A stretch of DNA of 8,455 nt, taken from NCBI GenBank assembly GCA_030150485.1, contig JASLFZ010000030.1, positions 1 to 8,455 on the forward strand. Reading direction: 5' to 3'. The notes beneath the pieces are model-generated. The model was not told the origin of the DNA. It ran no database searches and saw only the letters and a program-made list of their open reading frames with translations. The translations under genes were made by a program, and so were the position numbers. This DNA comes from Candidatus Saccharimonadales bacterium. Lineage in GTDB: Bacteria; Patescibacteriota; Saccharimonadia; UBA4664; SCTI01. Below, in pieces: positions 1-5,144 of this stretch; the stretch's first letter is position 1, and each line of letters begins with the position of its first letter.

Positions 1-431
1 TTTTCATCACTATCGGGAGGCTGGCGCTCAAGGTAGTACTCCACCATCGCCCGCATACCCTCATCACCTTCGTATAGCTTACTGCTCGGTATATCCTTGG
101 GTAACATCCTGAGCGAGCTTAATTGAGGCAGCAAGTCGTTAAGCTGGTGTTTTTGGTCTTCGAGGGATTGCTCCCGCTTTTCCAGCAAGCGGCGCAAATT
201 TTCGGGGGCTTCAGCATTAAAAAAGGTCTTTTTGGCTTTTGAGGTTTGACTCACTAAGCCAAGATTAACGAGCGATTCGAGAATAACATACGTGGTAACC
301 CGCTTAATACCGCTAGTGTCTGCAATCTGTTGAACCCCAGCTGATCCTAGGGTGAGATTGGCAATATACACTCTGGCCTCCTTGTTGCTCAGGCCTAGCT
401 CTTCGACTTGGTTAATAAGTTCATCGTTCAT
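1..431 (-). CDS. TrmB-like winged-helix transcriptional regulator, partial (C-terminus beyond window edge)
   Basis: Translating the minus strand from ATG at 431 gives 143 uninterrupted codons that run off the window, so only the N-terminal part is present. The protein begins MNDELINQVEELGLSNKEAR. Residues about 8-75 fit a TrmB/ArsR-type winged helix: 'LGLSNKEARVYIANL', then 'GVQQIADTSGIKRVTTYVIL' as the likely recognition-helix region, then 'LVNLGLVSQ' as the wing. Residues about 76-110 are charged and helical, a probable coiled-coil dimer linker. The visible end, 'KLYEGDEGMRAMVEYYLE', resembles the start of the effector domain of TrmB relatives. Family members are sugar or metabolite-responsive repressors or activators; the ligand cannot be told from here. 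The gene is divergent from comM, so it may control itself, comM, or both (inference). Its own promoter predicts a nearly leaderless mRNA, and no Shine-Dalgarno is visible. The family call is fairly sure; the regulatory target is not. Confidence 0.8.
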   Translation of the reverse strand, partial: MNDELINQVEELGLSNKEARVYIANLTLGSAGVQQIADTSGIKRVTTYVILESLVNLGLVSQTSKAKKTFFNAEAPENLRRLLEKREQSLEDQKHQLNDLLPQLSSLRMLPKDIPSSKLYEGDEGMRAMVEYYLERQPPDSDE

Positions 432-440
432 GGTCTCGGT

Positions 441-469
441 AGTATAGCAGAACTAGAGAGTTTTGTAAA
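441..469 (-). promoter_or_regulatory. Sigma70-type promoter of the TrmB-like gene, predicted leaderless
   Basis: Read on the minus strand there is TTTACA (469-464), a 17-base spacer, and an extended -10 TGCTATACT whose hexamer TATACT covers 446-441. Spacing is optimal and both hexamers are close to consensus. The expected transcription start is near 434, only about three bases before the ATG at 431. The mRNA would therefore have essentially no leader, which fits the absence of a Shine-Dalgarno. Confidence 0.7.
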
Positions 470-481
470 TATACGTTGACA
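464..481. promoter_or_regulatory. Imperfect palindrome over two divergent -35 elements, candidate operator
   Basis: TGTAAATATACGTTGACA matches its own reverse complement at 12 of 18 positions (pattern TGTnAAnnTAnnTTnACA). It holds the TrmB-gene -35 on one strand and the presumed comM -35 on the other. Part of the symmetry follows simply from two -35 boxes pointing outward. The inner AA/TT pairs and central TA add to it, which makes an operator for the adjacent regulator plausible. No binding site of this regulator is known to me. Confidence 0.35.
476..481 (+). promoter_or_regulatory. Consensus -35 element (TTGACA) of putative comM promoter
   Basis: A perfect TTGACA faces comM, 80 bases before its ATG. 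The -10 is not clear: the AT-rich stretch 490-512 contains only poor matches (for example GATTTT at 498-503 with a 16-base spacer). This may be an activator-dependent or weak promoter. The leader would be roughly 45-55 bases, and it contains a TAGCC-TT-GGCTA inverted repeat (538-549) just before the ribosome binding site. Confidence 0.4.
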
Positions 482-550
482 ACATTAGGTAATTATTGAT
501 TTTTGATTAAACTTTTGCCGACTTCATGGGGACGCGCTAGCCTTGGCTAT

Positions 551-556
551 AGGAGG
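551..556 (+). promoter_or_regulatory. Ribosome binding site that sets the comM start at ATG 561
   Basis: AGGAGG, a perfect anti-16S match, ends four bases before ATG at 561. An in-frame TTG at 543 would lie upstream of this site and has no site of its own, so the ATG at 561 is preferred. The protein then begins MLAKVRAPAH, a usual beginning for ComM/YifB proteins. Confidence 0.8.
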
Positions 557-560
557 AACG

Positions 561-2066
561 ATGCTCGCAAAGGTCAGGGCGCCAGCCCATATGGGAATGA
601 GTGGTGTACTCGTTGAGGTGGAGTGCGATATCAGTAATGGTCTCCCCTCTTTTGTAGTGGTGGGATTAGGTAATCAGGCTGTTAACGAGGCTCGCGATCG
701 AGTCCGTGGAGCGATTCGTAACAGTAAGCTGATTTTGCCGCCAAAACGAATCACTTTAAATTTGGCGCCAGCCGACCTGCCTAAGGATGGGACCGCTTAC
801 GATGTCAGCATGGCGATTGCGATCCTGCTCGCCAGCGAGCAGCTGGAGCACACCAATAACTGCCTGTTTGCGGGCGAGCTGGCGCTGGACGGCAGCTTGC
901 GACCGGTGCCAGGTGTGTTGGCGTACGCCCAACTAGCGGCCACCAGTGGCATCGCCCAGCTGTTTGTGCCTTATGACAACGCGCCCGAGGCGGCCTTGGT
1001 CCAAGATGTAACGGTTTATGGCGCACGCACGCTGCTAGAGATCTATGGGCATTTGATGGGCCTGCAGCCACTGGTGGCGGCATCGCCGCCAAACCTGTCG
1101 GCTCAGAGTTCGCCCGCCGGATCGACCACCGAGCTCGCCACCATTTACGGCCAGCCCGAAGCTAAACGTGCGCTCGAAATTGCGGCGGCGGGCGGCCATA
1201 ACCTCCTGCTAACCGGCTCTCCTGGCGTTGGCAAAACCATGCTGTCGCGAGCGCTGATTGGGATACTGCCGCCACCAAGCCTGGCCGAGGCCATCGATAT
1301 CACTAAGCTTTACAGCTTGGCTGGCAAAGCAATCGGCACATCCCCAGGCACCATCATGACCACGCGGCCCTTTCGCAACCCGCACCATACCGCGAGCGAT
1401 ATCGCGTTAGTTGGTGGCGGGCGCGCCCCGCGGCCGGGAGAGATCAGCTTGAGCCACCACGGAGTACTGTTCCTTGATGAGCTGCCAGAGTTTCGGCGCG
1501 AGGTGCTCGAGGCGCTTCGCCAACCCCTCGAGGACGGCGTGATTACGATTGCCAGGGCGAGCGGCTCGGTGATATTCCCCGCTGAGTTTATTTTGGTGGC
1601 CTCCCAGAATCCATGCCCGTGTGGTTATGCCGGCGATCCCGTGCACCAATGCAGCTGCACGCTGCCAGCAGTATCGCGCTACACCCAAAAAGTTTCGGGG
1701 CCGCTGCTCGATCGCATTGATCTAGTAGTGCAGGTTAACCGAGTGGACCTTTCCCGGCACCACCGGCGCGAGGAATCAAGCGCCCAGGTAGCCGTACGGG
1801 TGCGAAAGGCCCGCGAACTCTGTTACGCGCAGGAGGGTCGCACGCTGCTGAATGCTCGCCTGCCAAATCACAGCTTACGCCAAGCCTGTAAGCCGACCGC
1901 GGCCGGTGCTGCGCTGCTCCGCAACGCCATGAGCACCTTGAGCCTATCGGCGCGGGGATACGTGCGCACCTTAAAAGTGGCACGAACGATCGCTAATCTG
2001 GGTGGCCGCTCGACGATCAGGCCCGAAGATATTAGCGAGGCGCTGGGCTACCGGCCCAGATCATAG
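561..2066 (+). CDS. comM: ComM/YifB-family Mg-chelatase-like AAA+ ATPase
   Basis: A 501-residue cytosolic protein, the normal length for YifB/ComM. Residues about 15-140 form the N-terminal S5/Lon-like ChlI domain ('GLPSFVVVGLGNQAVNEARDR'). The AAA+ core covers about 190-400, with Walker A GSPGVGKT (219-226) and Walker B GVLFLDE (301-307; D306, E307). The family's cysteine cluster is complete: NPCPCGY (350-356) and CSC (364-366), followed by the 'LLDRIDLVV' arginine region. The C-terminal lid ends 'RTIANLGGRSTIRPEDISEALGYRP', as usual. In naturally transformable bacteria ComM is a hexameric branch-migration helicase that extends heteroduplexes of incoming DNA with the chromosome (known for Vibrio and Haemophilus). 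It is also found outside known competent species. It has a strong Shine-Dalgarno at 551-556. Its TAG stop lies four bases from the end of the converging gene, with no terminator between. The family is certain; a role in competence here is inferred. Confidence 0.95.
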   Translation: MLAKVRAPAHMGMSGVLVEVECDISNGLPSFVVVGLGNQAVNEARDRVRGAIRNSKLILPPKRITLNLAPADLPKDGTAYDVSMAIAILLASEQLEHTNNCLFAGELALDGSLRPVPGVLAYAQLAATSGIAQLFVPYDNAPEAALVQDVTVYGARTLLEIYGHLMGLQPLVAASPPNLSAQSSPAGSTTELATIYGQPEAKRALEIAAAGGHNLLLTGSPGVGKTMLSRALIGILPPPSLAEAIDITKLYSLAGKAIGTSPGTIMTTRPFRNPHHTASDIALVGGGRAPRPGEISLSHHGVLFLDELPEFRREVLEALRQPLEDGVITIARASGSVIFPAEFILVASQNPCPCGYAGDPVHQCSCTLPAVSRYTQKVSGPLLDRIDLVVQVNRVDLSRHHRREESSAQVAVRVRKARELCYAQEGRTLLNARLPNHSLRQACKPTAAGAALLRNAMSTLSLSARGYVRTLKVARTIANLGGRSTIRPEDISEALGYRPRS

Positions 2067-2070
2067 CGAG

Positions 2071-2391
2071 TTATATCTTGAGGGAGTTGAAGAGCGCCGG
2101 GCCTGCAGCAGTGTGGTTGAGGACGACCCACGCCACGGCCTCCAGGCCGATACAGATCAGCGCGTAGAGGGCTATTCGCTTGAGATCGCTGCGTACATAT
2201 ATCCAGCGCTCGGAAGTGCCGGGGGCTAAAGCGGCCGAAACCGACGGCGCCATAACGGCTACGGCAGGCGCCACATCAGCTTGCGCCTCCACTTGAGGGG
2301 CGGCTGCAACTTGGGCAGGAGCGCGACCTGTAGAGGTAGCACGGTGGGCTCGAGGCTGAGCCTTGCGGCGTGACTTTTTCTTCTTAGCCAT
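2071..2391 (-). CDS. Small hypothetical protein: basic head, Ala/Pro-rich linker, one C-terminal membrane helix
   Basis: 106 residues, no family recognised. The N-terminus is very basic (MAKKKKSRRKAQPRAHRA). Residues about 18-60 are a low-complexity Ala/Pro/Val linker. Residues about 61-70 are polar and charged (SERWIYVRSDLKR). A single hydrophobic stretch of about 20 residues follows (IALYALICIGLEAVAWVVL), and then a short polar tail. With a basic cytosolic head and a C-terminal helix it resembles a tail-anchored or single-pass membrane protein whose head could touch nucleic acid or acidic lipid (inference). It starts at ATG 2391 with no Shine-Dalgarno, behind an extended -10 placed for leaderless translation. 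It is divergent from the DUF4446 gene and convergent with comM. The start, the coherent topology and the promoter support a real gene; conservation was not tested. Confidence 0.65.
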   Translation of the reverse strand: MAKKKKSRRKAQPRAHRATSTGRAPAQVAAAPQVEAQADVAPAVAVMAPSVSAALAPGTSERWIYVRSDLKRIALYALICIGLEAVAWVVLNHTAAGPALFNSLKI

Positions 2392-2400
2392 AATGGCTTC

Positions 2401-2409
2401 ATACTATCA
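2401..2409 (-). promoter_or_regulatory. Extended -10 promoter of the small membrane protein, predicted leaderless
   Basis: On the minus strand TGATAGTAT (2409-2401) is a TGn extended -10 with hexamer TAGTAT. No -35 is recognisable (CGCCCA at the expected place), which extended -10 promoters tolerate. Nine bases separate the hexamer from the ATG at 2391, the same distance as for the TrmB-like gene. The predicted start is near 2394, giving a leader of about three bases. Confidence 0.45.
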
Positions 2410-2439
2410 CATTACCTTCGAGTTGGGCGGGGACGAGCG

Positions 2440-2469
2440 TTGCGCGGCGGCTTAGCAACCGACTATACT
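2440..2469 (+). promoter_or_regulatory. Putative promoter of the DUF4446-bactofilin-lipid kinase cluster
   Basis: TATACT at 2464-2469 is a good -10. A weak -35 TTGCGC lies at 2440-2445 with an 18-base spacer. The expected start is near 2476, leaving a leader of about 19 bases. A short inverted repeat GTTGC/GCAAC (2439-2443 and 2455-2459) spans the spacer and could be an operator, but is too short to weigh. Confidence 0.45.
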
Positions 2470-2494
2470 AAAGTGTTAGTAGGTAACCTCCCAG

Positions 2495-2962
2495 ATGAAC
2501 ACGCTTTTACTCCTTATTACTATTATCAGCATTGCGATCGCCGGCTACTGCCTGTGGCGGGTTATCGTACTGCAGCAACGCTTTGGGGCGGCTCTTGGCA
2601 GCAAAGAGGACGATGGCTCGCTCGAGCAGACGCTGGTGGGCTACATGAAGCGCGTGGAGGCGGTTGACGGCCATCTTGGCAAGCTGGACGAGGCCTACCG
2701 CCGTTTGGCCGCTACCGGTAGCCTCGCCTCCCAAAAAATCTCGATCGTACGTTTTAATCCCTTTGGCGACACCGGCGGCGATCAAAGTTTTGTGCTGGCG
2801 GTACTCGACGCGCATAATTCAGGCTACGTACTCACCAGCATCCACGGCCGCGAGGGCACCCGTGTGTACGTGAAGCCGGTTGACGATGGCAAAAGTAAGT
2901 ACCCCCTTTCTGATGAAGAAAAACAGGCGCTAACCCAAGCGACTAAACGGGTACCTAAGTAA
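2495..2962 (+). CDS. DUF4446 family membrane-anchored protein
   Basis: 155 residues matching my recollection of the DUF4446 family, whose function is unknown. Residues about 3-26 are one hydrophobic N-terminal helix (LLLLITIISIAIAGYCLW) that probably anchors the protein. Residues about 27-75 are a charged, probably helical stalk ('EQTLVGYMKRVEAVDGHLGKLDEAYRRL'). Residues about 82-140 form the conserved small domain: 'KISIVRFNPFGDTGGDQSFV', then 'LDAHNSGYVLTSIHGREGTRVYVKPV'. The RFNPF..TGGDQSF and S-IHGRE-TRVY-KPV blocks are the family's signature. The start is ATG 2495: an in-frame TAG at 2480-2482 rules out any earlier start. The Shine-Dalgarno is weak. It is the first gene of a tight cluster; bactofilin begins nine bases after its stop. 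The linkage suggests an envelope or cell-shape role, but that is inference only. Confidence 0.85.
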   Translation: MNTLLLLITIISIAIAGYCLWRVIVLQQRFGAALGSKEDDGSLEQTLVGYMKRVEAVDGHLGKLDEAYRRLAATGSLASQKISIVRFNPFGDTGGDQSFVLAVLDAHNSGYVLTSIHGREGTRVYVKPVDDGKSKYPLSDEEKQALTQATKRVPK

Positions 2963-2971
2963 GGAGAGTCC

Positions 2972-3361
2972 ATGGCAAAAAAAACCGATGTCTTTAATGT
3001 TTCGCACGTTGATACCATCATCAGCTCCGGTGTGCGCATGAAAGGTAACTTGAGTAGCGACGGCGACATTGCCGTGGATGGCGTGCTGGCTGGCAACATC
3101 GTCAGTGGCGGCCACGTGGCGGTGGGGGTTAATGGGCGCATTGGCGGCAACATCAAAGCTACTACCGTTCAGATAGCCGGACGCGTCGATGGCAACGTGA
3201 TCGCGGGTGATTCGCTCAGCCTGATGGAGAGCGCCCAGCTGCGCGGCGATATTGATACCGGCCGCCTCGAGGTCGAAATGGGCGCGATTTTTATCGGTGC
3301 CAGCAAGATGAAGCCGGCCGAGGCCACCGAAGTTACCACACCAACCGAGAGCACCCACTAA
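2972..3361 (+). CDS. Bactofilin (polymer-forming cytoskeletal protein, DUF583)
   Basis: 129 residues, the usual bactofilin size. Residues about 1-17 are a flexible head. Residues about 18-110 make the right-handed beta-helix core, with short repeats of alternating hydrophobic and glycine residues ('MKGNLSSDGDIAVDGVLAGN', 'VNGRIGGNIKATTVQIAGRV', 'DGNVIAGDSLSL', 'AQLRGDI'). The tail (about 112-129) is disordered and rich in Thr, Pro and Glu. Bactofilins self-assemble into nucleotide-free filaments at the inner membrane and position envelope or wall enzymes, polar complexes or chromosome factors. A strong AAGGAGAG (2961-2968) overlaps the stop codon of the preceding gene and lies three bases before the ATG, indicating co-translation within one transcript. 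The cargo here is unknown. The membrane-anchored DUF4446 protein next door is a possible partner (inference). Confidence 0.93.
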   Translation: MAKKTDVFNVSHVDTIISSGVRMKGNLSSDGDIAVDGVLAGNIVSGGHVAVGVNGRIGGNIKATTVQIAGRVDGNVIAGDSLSLMESAQLRGDIDTGRLEVEMGAIFIGASKMKPAEATEVTTPTESTH

Positions 3362-3373
3362 ACGAGCCAAGCT

Positions 3374-4243
3374 ATGTACTACTACATCTGTAATCCCGCC
3401 GCCGGCAAAGGCTCCGTTAATCAAATGCAAGAGAAGCTGCGCGCCCGCCTGCGTGAGCTGGGCATTGACGGTGAGTTTGCCAAAACAACCGGCCCCGGCG
3501 ATGCCACCAAAATGACCAAACTCGCCATCGATAAAGGCTATAGCACGATTGTGGCGGTTGGCGGCGATGGGACCGTCAACGAGGTGGTTAACGGCATTAA
3601 TAAAGAGACGGTGGCGGTAGGGATCATCCCCCTCGGCCACACCAATTTGCTGGCGCGGCGGCTCGGCATTGGCGGCTGGCAGCAGGCCTGCGAGACGCTA
3701 GCGGCGAGACGGATCGCGAACTACGGCTTGATTGCAGCGGGGCAAAAGTACTTTCTCTCTACTTTGACGCTCGGTTTTGAGACCGATCTGGACAAACAGA
3801 CCGATGCTCCACCAGCAACGGGGCTCGGTGGCCGCCTGGGCCAGCTTTGGCAGGCGCGCGGCCACGCGGAAACATTCGAGATGCTGGAGTGCAAGATCAC
3901 GGTTGATGAGCAGCTTGAGCTAACGGCTCCCCTCTTTAGCCTCAGCGTTACCAACCAAAAGTTTGAGGATCCGCTGGCGGATAATCGCTTGCTGATCACC
4001 ATGGTGGACCGCCCTTCCGGGCGCCAGCTGCTCAGCTACCTCTGGAATGTTGTAAAAAAAGACCAAATTGAGGAAGGTATTAGCCGGTTTAGCGCGAAGC
4101 GAGTTGTGATTGAAACCACCCCGCCCACCGGCATCATGATCGACGGTAAGGTAAGCGGCCGTACTCCGATTGCCATCCGCCTCACCAACAAGCAGATTCG
4201 TTTCATTACCGAAAAACAGGCCGTCAGCTTTAAAACCGAGTAA
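3374..4243 (+). CDS. Diacylglycerol kinase-family lipid kinase (YegS/DgkB-like)
   Basis: 289 residues, normal for the soluble DAGK-catalytic family. The N-terminal lobe has YICNPAAGKG (4-13), the ATP-site GGDGT at 63-67 within 'VAVGGDGTVNEVVNGI', and the second phosphate-site motif as PLGHTNLLAR (86-95). The C-terminal beta-sandwich lobe follows, with 'DNRLLITMVD' and the closing 'IMIDGKVSGRTPIAIRL'. Family members phosphorylate diacylglycerol, sphingoid bases or related lipids with ATP at the membrane face; the substrate cannot be told from sequence. The usual family motif is close to PLGTxNDxAR. Here His replaces Thr and Leu replaces Asp, so substrate or metal handling may differ. It starts 12 bases after bactofilin without a clear Shine-Dalgarno, so it may depend on upstream translation. 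A link to phospholipid recycling is inference. The TAA stop lies inside a 17-bp RNA stem. Confidence 0.88.
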   Translation: MYYYICNPAAGKGSVNQMQEKLRARLRELGIDGEFAKTTGPGDATKMTKLAIDKGYSTIVAVGGDGTVNEVVNGINKETVAVGIIPLGHTNLLARRLGIGGWQQACETLAARRIANYGLIAAGQKYFLSTLTLGFETDLDKQTDAPPATGLGGRLGQLWQARGHAETFEMLECKITVDEQLELTAPLFSLSVTNQKFEDPLADNRLLITMVDRPSGRQLLSYLWNVVKKDQIEEGISRFSAKRVVIETTPPTGIMIDGKVSGRTPIAIRLTNKQIRFITEKQAVSFKTE

Positions 4244-4325
4244 ATAGTCATGTCTGCGTCAGAGCGCATGCAACCTGCGCAGCAAGGGGCTACTAAGCGA
4301 GGGCGCTGCATGGCTATTTACTCGG
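4236..4325 (+). repeat. Long-range 17-bp inverted repeat (RNA stem) spanning the lipid kinase stop, upstream of infC
   Basis: The 5' arm CCGAGTAAATAGTCATG (4236-4252) pairs with the 3' arm CATGGCTATTTACTCGG (4309-4325): 16 Watson-Crick pairs and one U-G. The 56-base interior has its own helices, for example GCGCA/TGCGC (4264-4268 with 4276-4280) nested beside CTGCG/CGCAG (4254-4258 with 4278-4282). A competing AGCGC/GCGCT (4263-4267 with 4303-4307) is also possible. No U-run follows the 3' arm, so this is not a standard intrinsic terminator. Possible roles are 3'-end protection of the upstream mRNA, an RNase III site, or a bL20/IF3 regulatory leader if transcription reads through. The function is inferred; the pairing is plain. 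Confidence 0.75.
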
Positions 4326-4336
4326 CCATAAATCCG

Positions 4337-4365
4337 TTGACTAAGCCATTCTTATCTGGTACGCT
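4337..4365 (+). promoter_or_regulatory. Putative promoter of the infC-rpmI-rplT operon
   Basis: TTGACT (4337-4342), a 17-base spacer, and an extended -10 TGGTACGCT with hexamer TACGCT at 4360-4365. The -35 is five of six; the hexamer is weak but is helped by the TGn extension. The start would be near 4372, giving a leader of about 21 bases that contains the Shine-Dalgarno. A transcript from here lacks the large stem at 4236-4325, so only read-through RNA from the lipid kinase cluster would carry it. Confidence 0.55.
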
Positions 4366-4379
4366 AGTTCCGAAGCTTT

Positions 4380-4385
4380 AAGGAG
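4380..4385 (+). promoter_or_regulatory. Ribosome binding site fixing an AUA start for infC
   Basis: AAGGAG is followed seven bases later by ATA at 4393. This is a strong, correctly spaced site, and no ATG, GTG or TTG lies at the right distance in any useful frame. It is the main evidence that translation starts at AUA. The in-frame GTG at 4441 has no such site and would remove the conserved N-terminus. Confidence 0.75.
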
Positions 4386-4392
4386 ACCGGTA

Positions 4393-4926
4393 ATAGCTCA
4401 AGTACGAACTCGCATCAACCAGGACATCAGTGCACCACAAGTGCGCTTGATTGGAGTGGATGGTGAGCAGGTAGGAGTCGTGAGCCGAGCTGAAGCCCTG
4501 GAGCAAGCCGTCGCAGCCGGATTTGACCTTGTGGAGATTGCCGCCAATGCCAATCCCCCAGTGGTCAAAATTTTGGACTGGGGCAAGTATCGTTACGAGC
4601 AAACTAAGCAAATTCAGCAAAACCGCAAGGCCCAGCGTAATCAAGAGATTAAGCAGGTGCGCGTGGGATTGAAGATCGGTCAACACGATCTGTTGGTGAA
4701 GGCGCGACACGCTCGAGCGTTCATTGAAAGTGGTCATAAAGTTAAGGTGAGCTTGCGCTTCCGCGGACGCGAGATTACGCACTCCGAGCTTGGACGCGTG
4801 GTGCTTGACCGTTTTATGAGCGAGCTCGAAGATATTGCTATCCGCGAGCAAGAGCCCACTCTCTCCGGACGCGAGATGACCATGATCTTAGCCGCTGCCA
4901 AAGCCCGGCCAGCCGCTACCGAATAG
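4393..4926 (+). CDS. infC: Translation initiation factor IF-3 (AUA start codon)
   Basis: Starting at ATA 4393 the protein has 177 residues, the normal IF3 length, and begins (M)AQVRTRINQDISAPQVRLIG, the classic IF3 N-terminus. The N-domain covers about 5-78 (through 'PPVVKILDWGKYRYEQ'), a lysine-rich helical linker follows ('TKQIQQNRKAQRNQEIKQVR'), and the C-domain covers about 92-172 ('IGQHDLLVKARHARAFIESG', 'KVKVSLRFRGREITH', 'EQEPTLSGREMTMIL'). IF3 binds the 30S subunit, keeps 50S off and rejects non-standard start codons and mismatched initiator tRNA. In frame, from the stop at 4342-4344 to codon 4441, there is no ATG, GTG or TTG, so a full-length protein needs a rare start. In E. coli infC uses AUU, and IF3 represses its own synthesis through that codon. 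The same logic is likely here. It is the first gene of infC-rpmI-rplT. The identity is certain; the exact start is strongly supported but untested. Confidence 0.95.
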   Translation: MAQVRTRINQDISAPQVRLIGVDGEQVGVVSRAEALEQAVAAGFDLVEIAANANPPVVKILDWGKYRYEQTKQIQQNRKAQRNQEIKQVRVGLKIGQHDLLVKARHARAFIESGHKVKVSLRFRGREITHSELGRVVLDRFMSELEDIAIREQEPTLSGREMTMILAAAKARPAATE

Positions 4927-4943
4927 CGAATAAGGAACTCATT

Positions 4944-5144
4944 ATGCCGAAGATGAAAACTCATAAAGGAATGGCGAAGCGCATTAAGGTCAGCGCTGGT
5001 GGCAAAATGCTGCGCCGCAAGGCTTATCGCGGCCACCTCCTTGCCCACAAGCAGACCAAGACTAAGCGTACCTACACGCAAGAGTTTGAGGTTTCCAAGG
5101 GCGATGCTGGCAACATTAAGCGAATGTTAGGAACCTATAAATGA
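4944..5144 (+). CDS. rpmI: 50S ribosomal protein bL35
   Basis: 66 residues, the usual size. It begins MPKMKTHKGMAKRIKVSAGG and continues 'KMLRRKAYRGHLLAHKQTKTKRT', the basic bL35 signature. The N-terminal methionine is followed by PKMKTHKG, the family hallmark. AAGGA (4932-4936) lies seven bases before the ATG. bL35 is a small basic protein of the large subunit that sits close to 23S rRNA. The gene ends in TGA, which overlaps the rplT start by four bases (ATGA at 5141-5144), so the two are translationally coupled. The TGA stop after the expected C-terminus also shows that TGA is a stop codon in this organism. Confidence 0.97.
   Translation: MPKMKTHKGMAKRIKVSAGGKMLRRKAYRGHLLAHKQTKTKRTYTQEFEVSKGDAGNIKRMLGTYK

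Noticed and set aside
543..560. Upstream TTG start for comM
   Set aside because: It would precede the strong Shine-Dalgarno at 551-556; ATG 561 fits the family N-terminus.
2930..3640. Long minus-strand reading frame of 236 codons
   Set aside because: It lies opposite the clearly real bactofilin and lipid kinase genes, has no ribosome binding site or recognisable domain, and reflects codon bias of the plus-strand genes.
4236..4325. Intrinsic terminator reading of the long stem
   Set aside because: No U-run follows either arm and the 56-base interior is far too large for a standard terminator.
4441..4443. GTG as the infC start
   Set aside because: It would delete the conserved RINQDISAPQ segment and has no Shine-Dalgarno, unlike the AUA at 4393.
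5142..5144. Possibility of recoded TGA (code 25)
   Set aside because: TGA ends rpmI at the expected length, with the rplT start overlapping it; no in-frame TGA interrupts any gene here.
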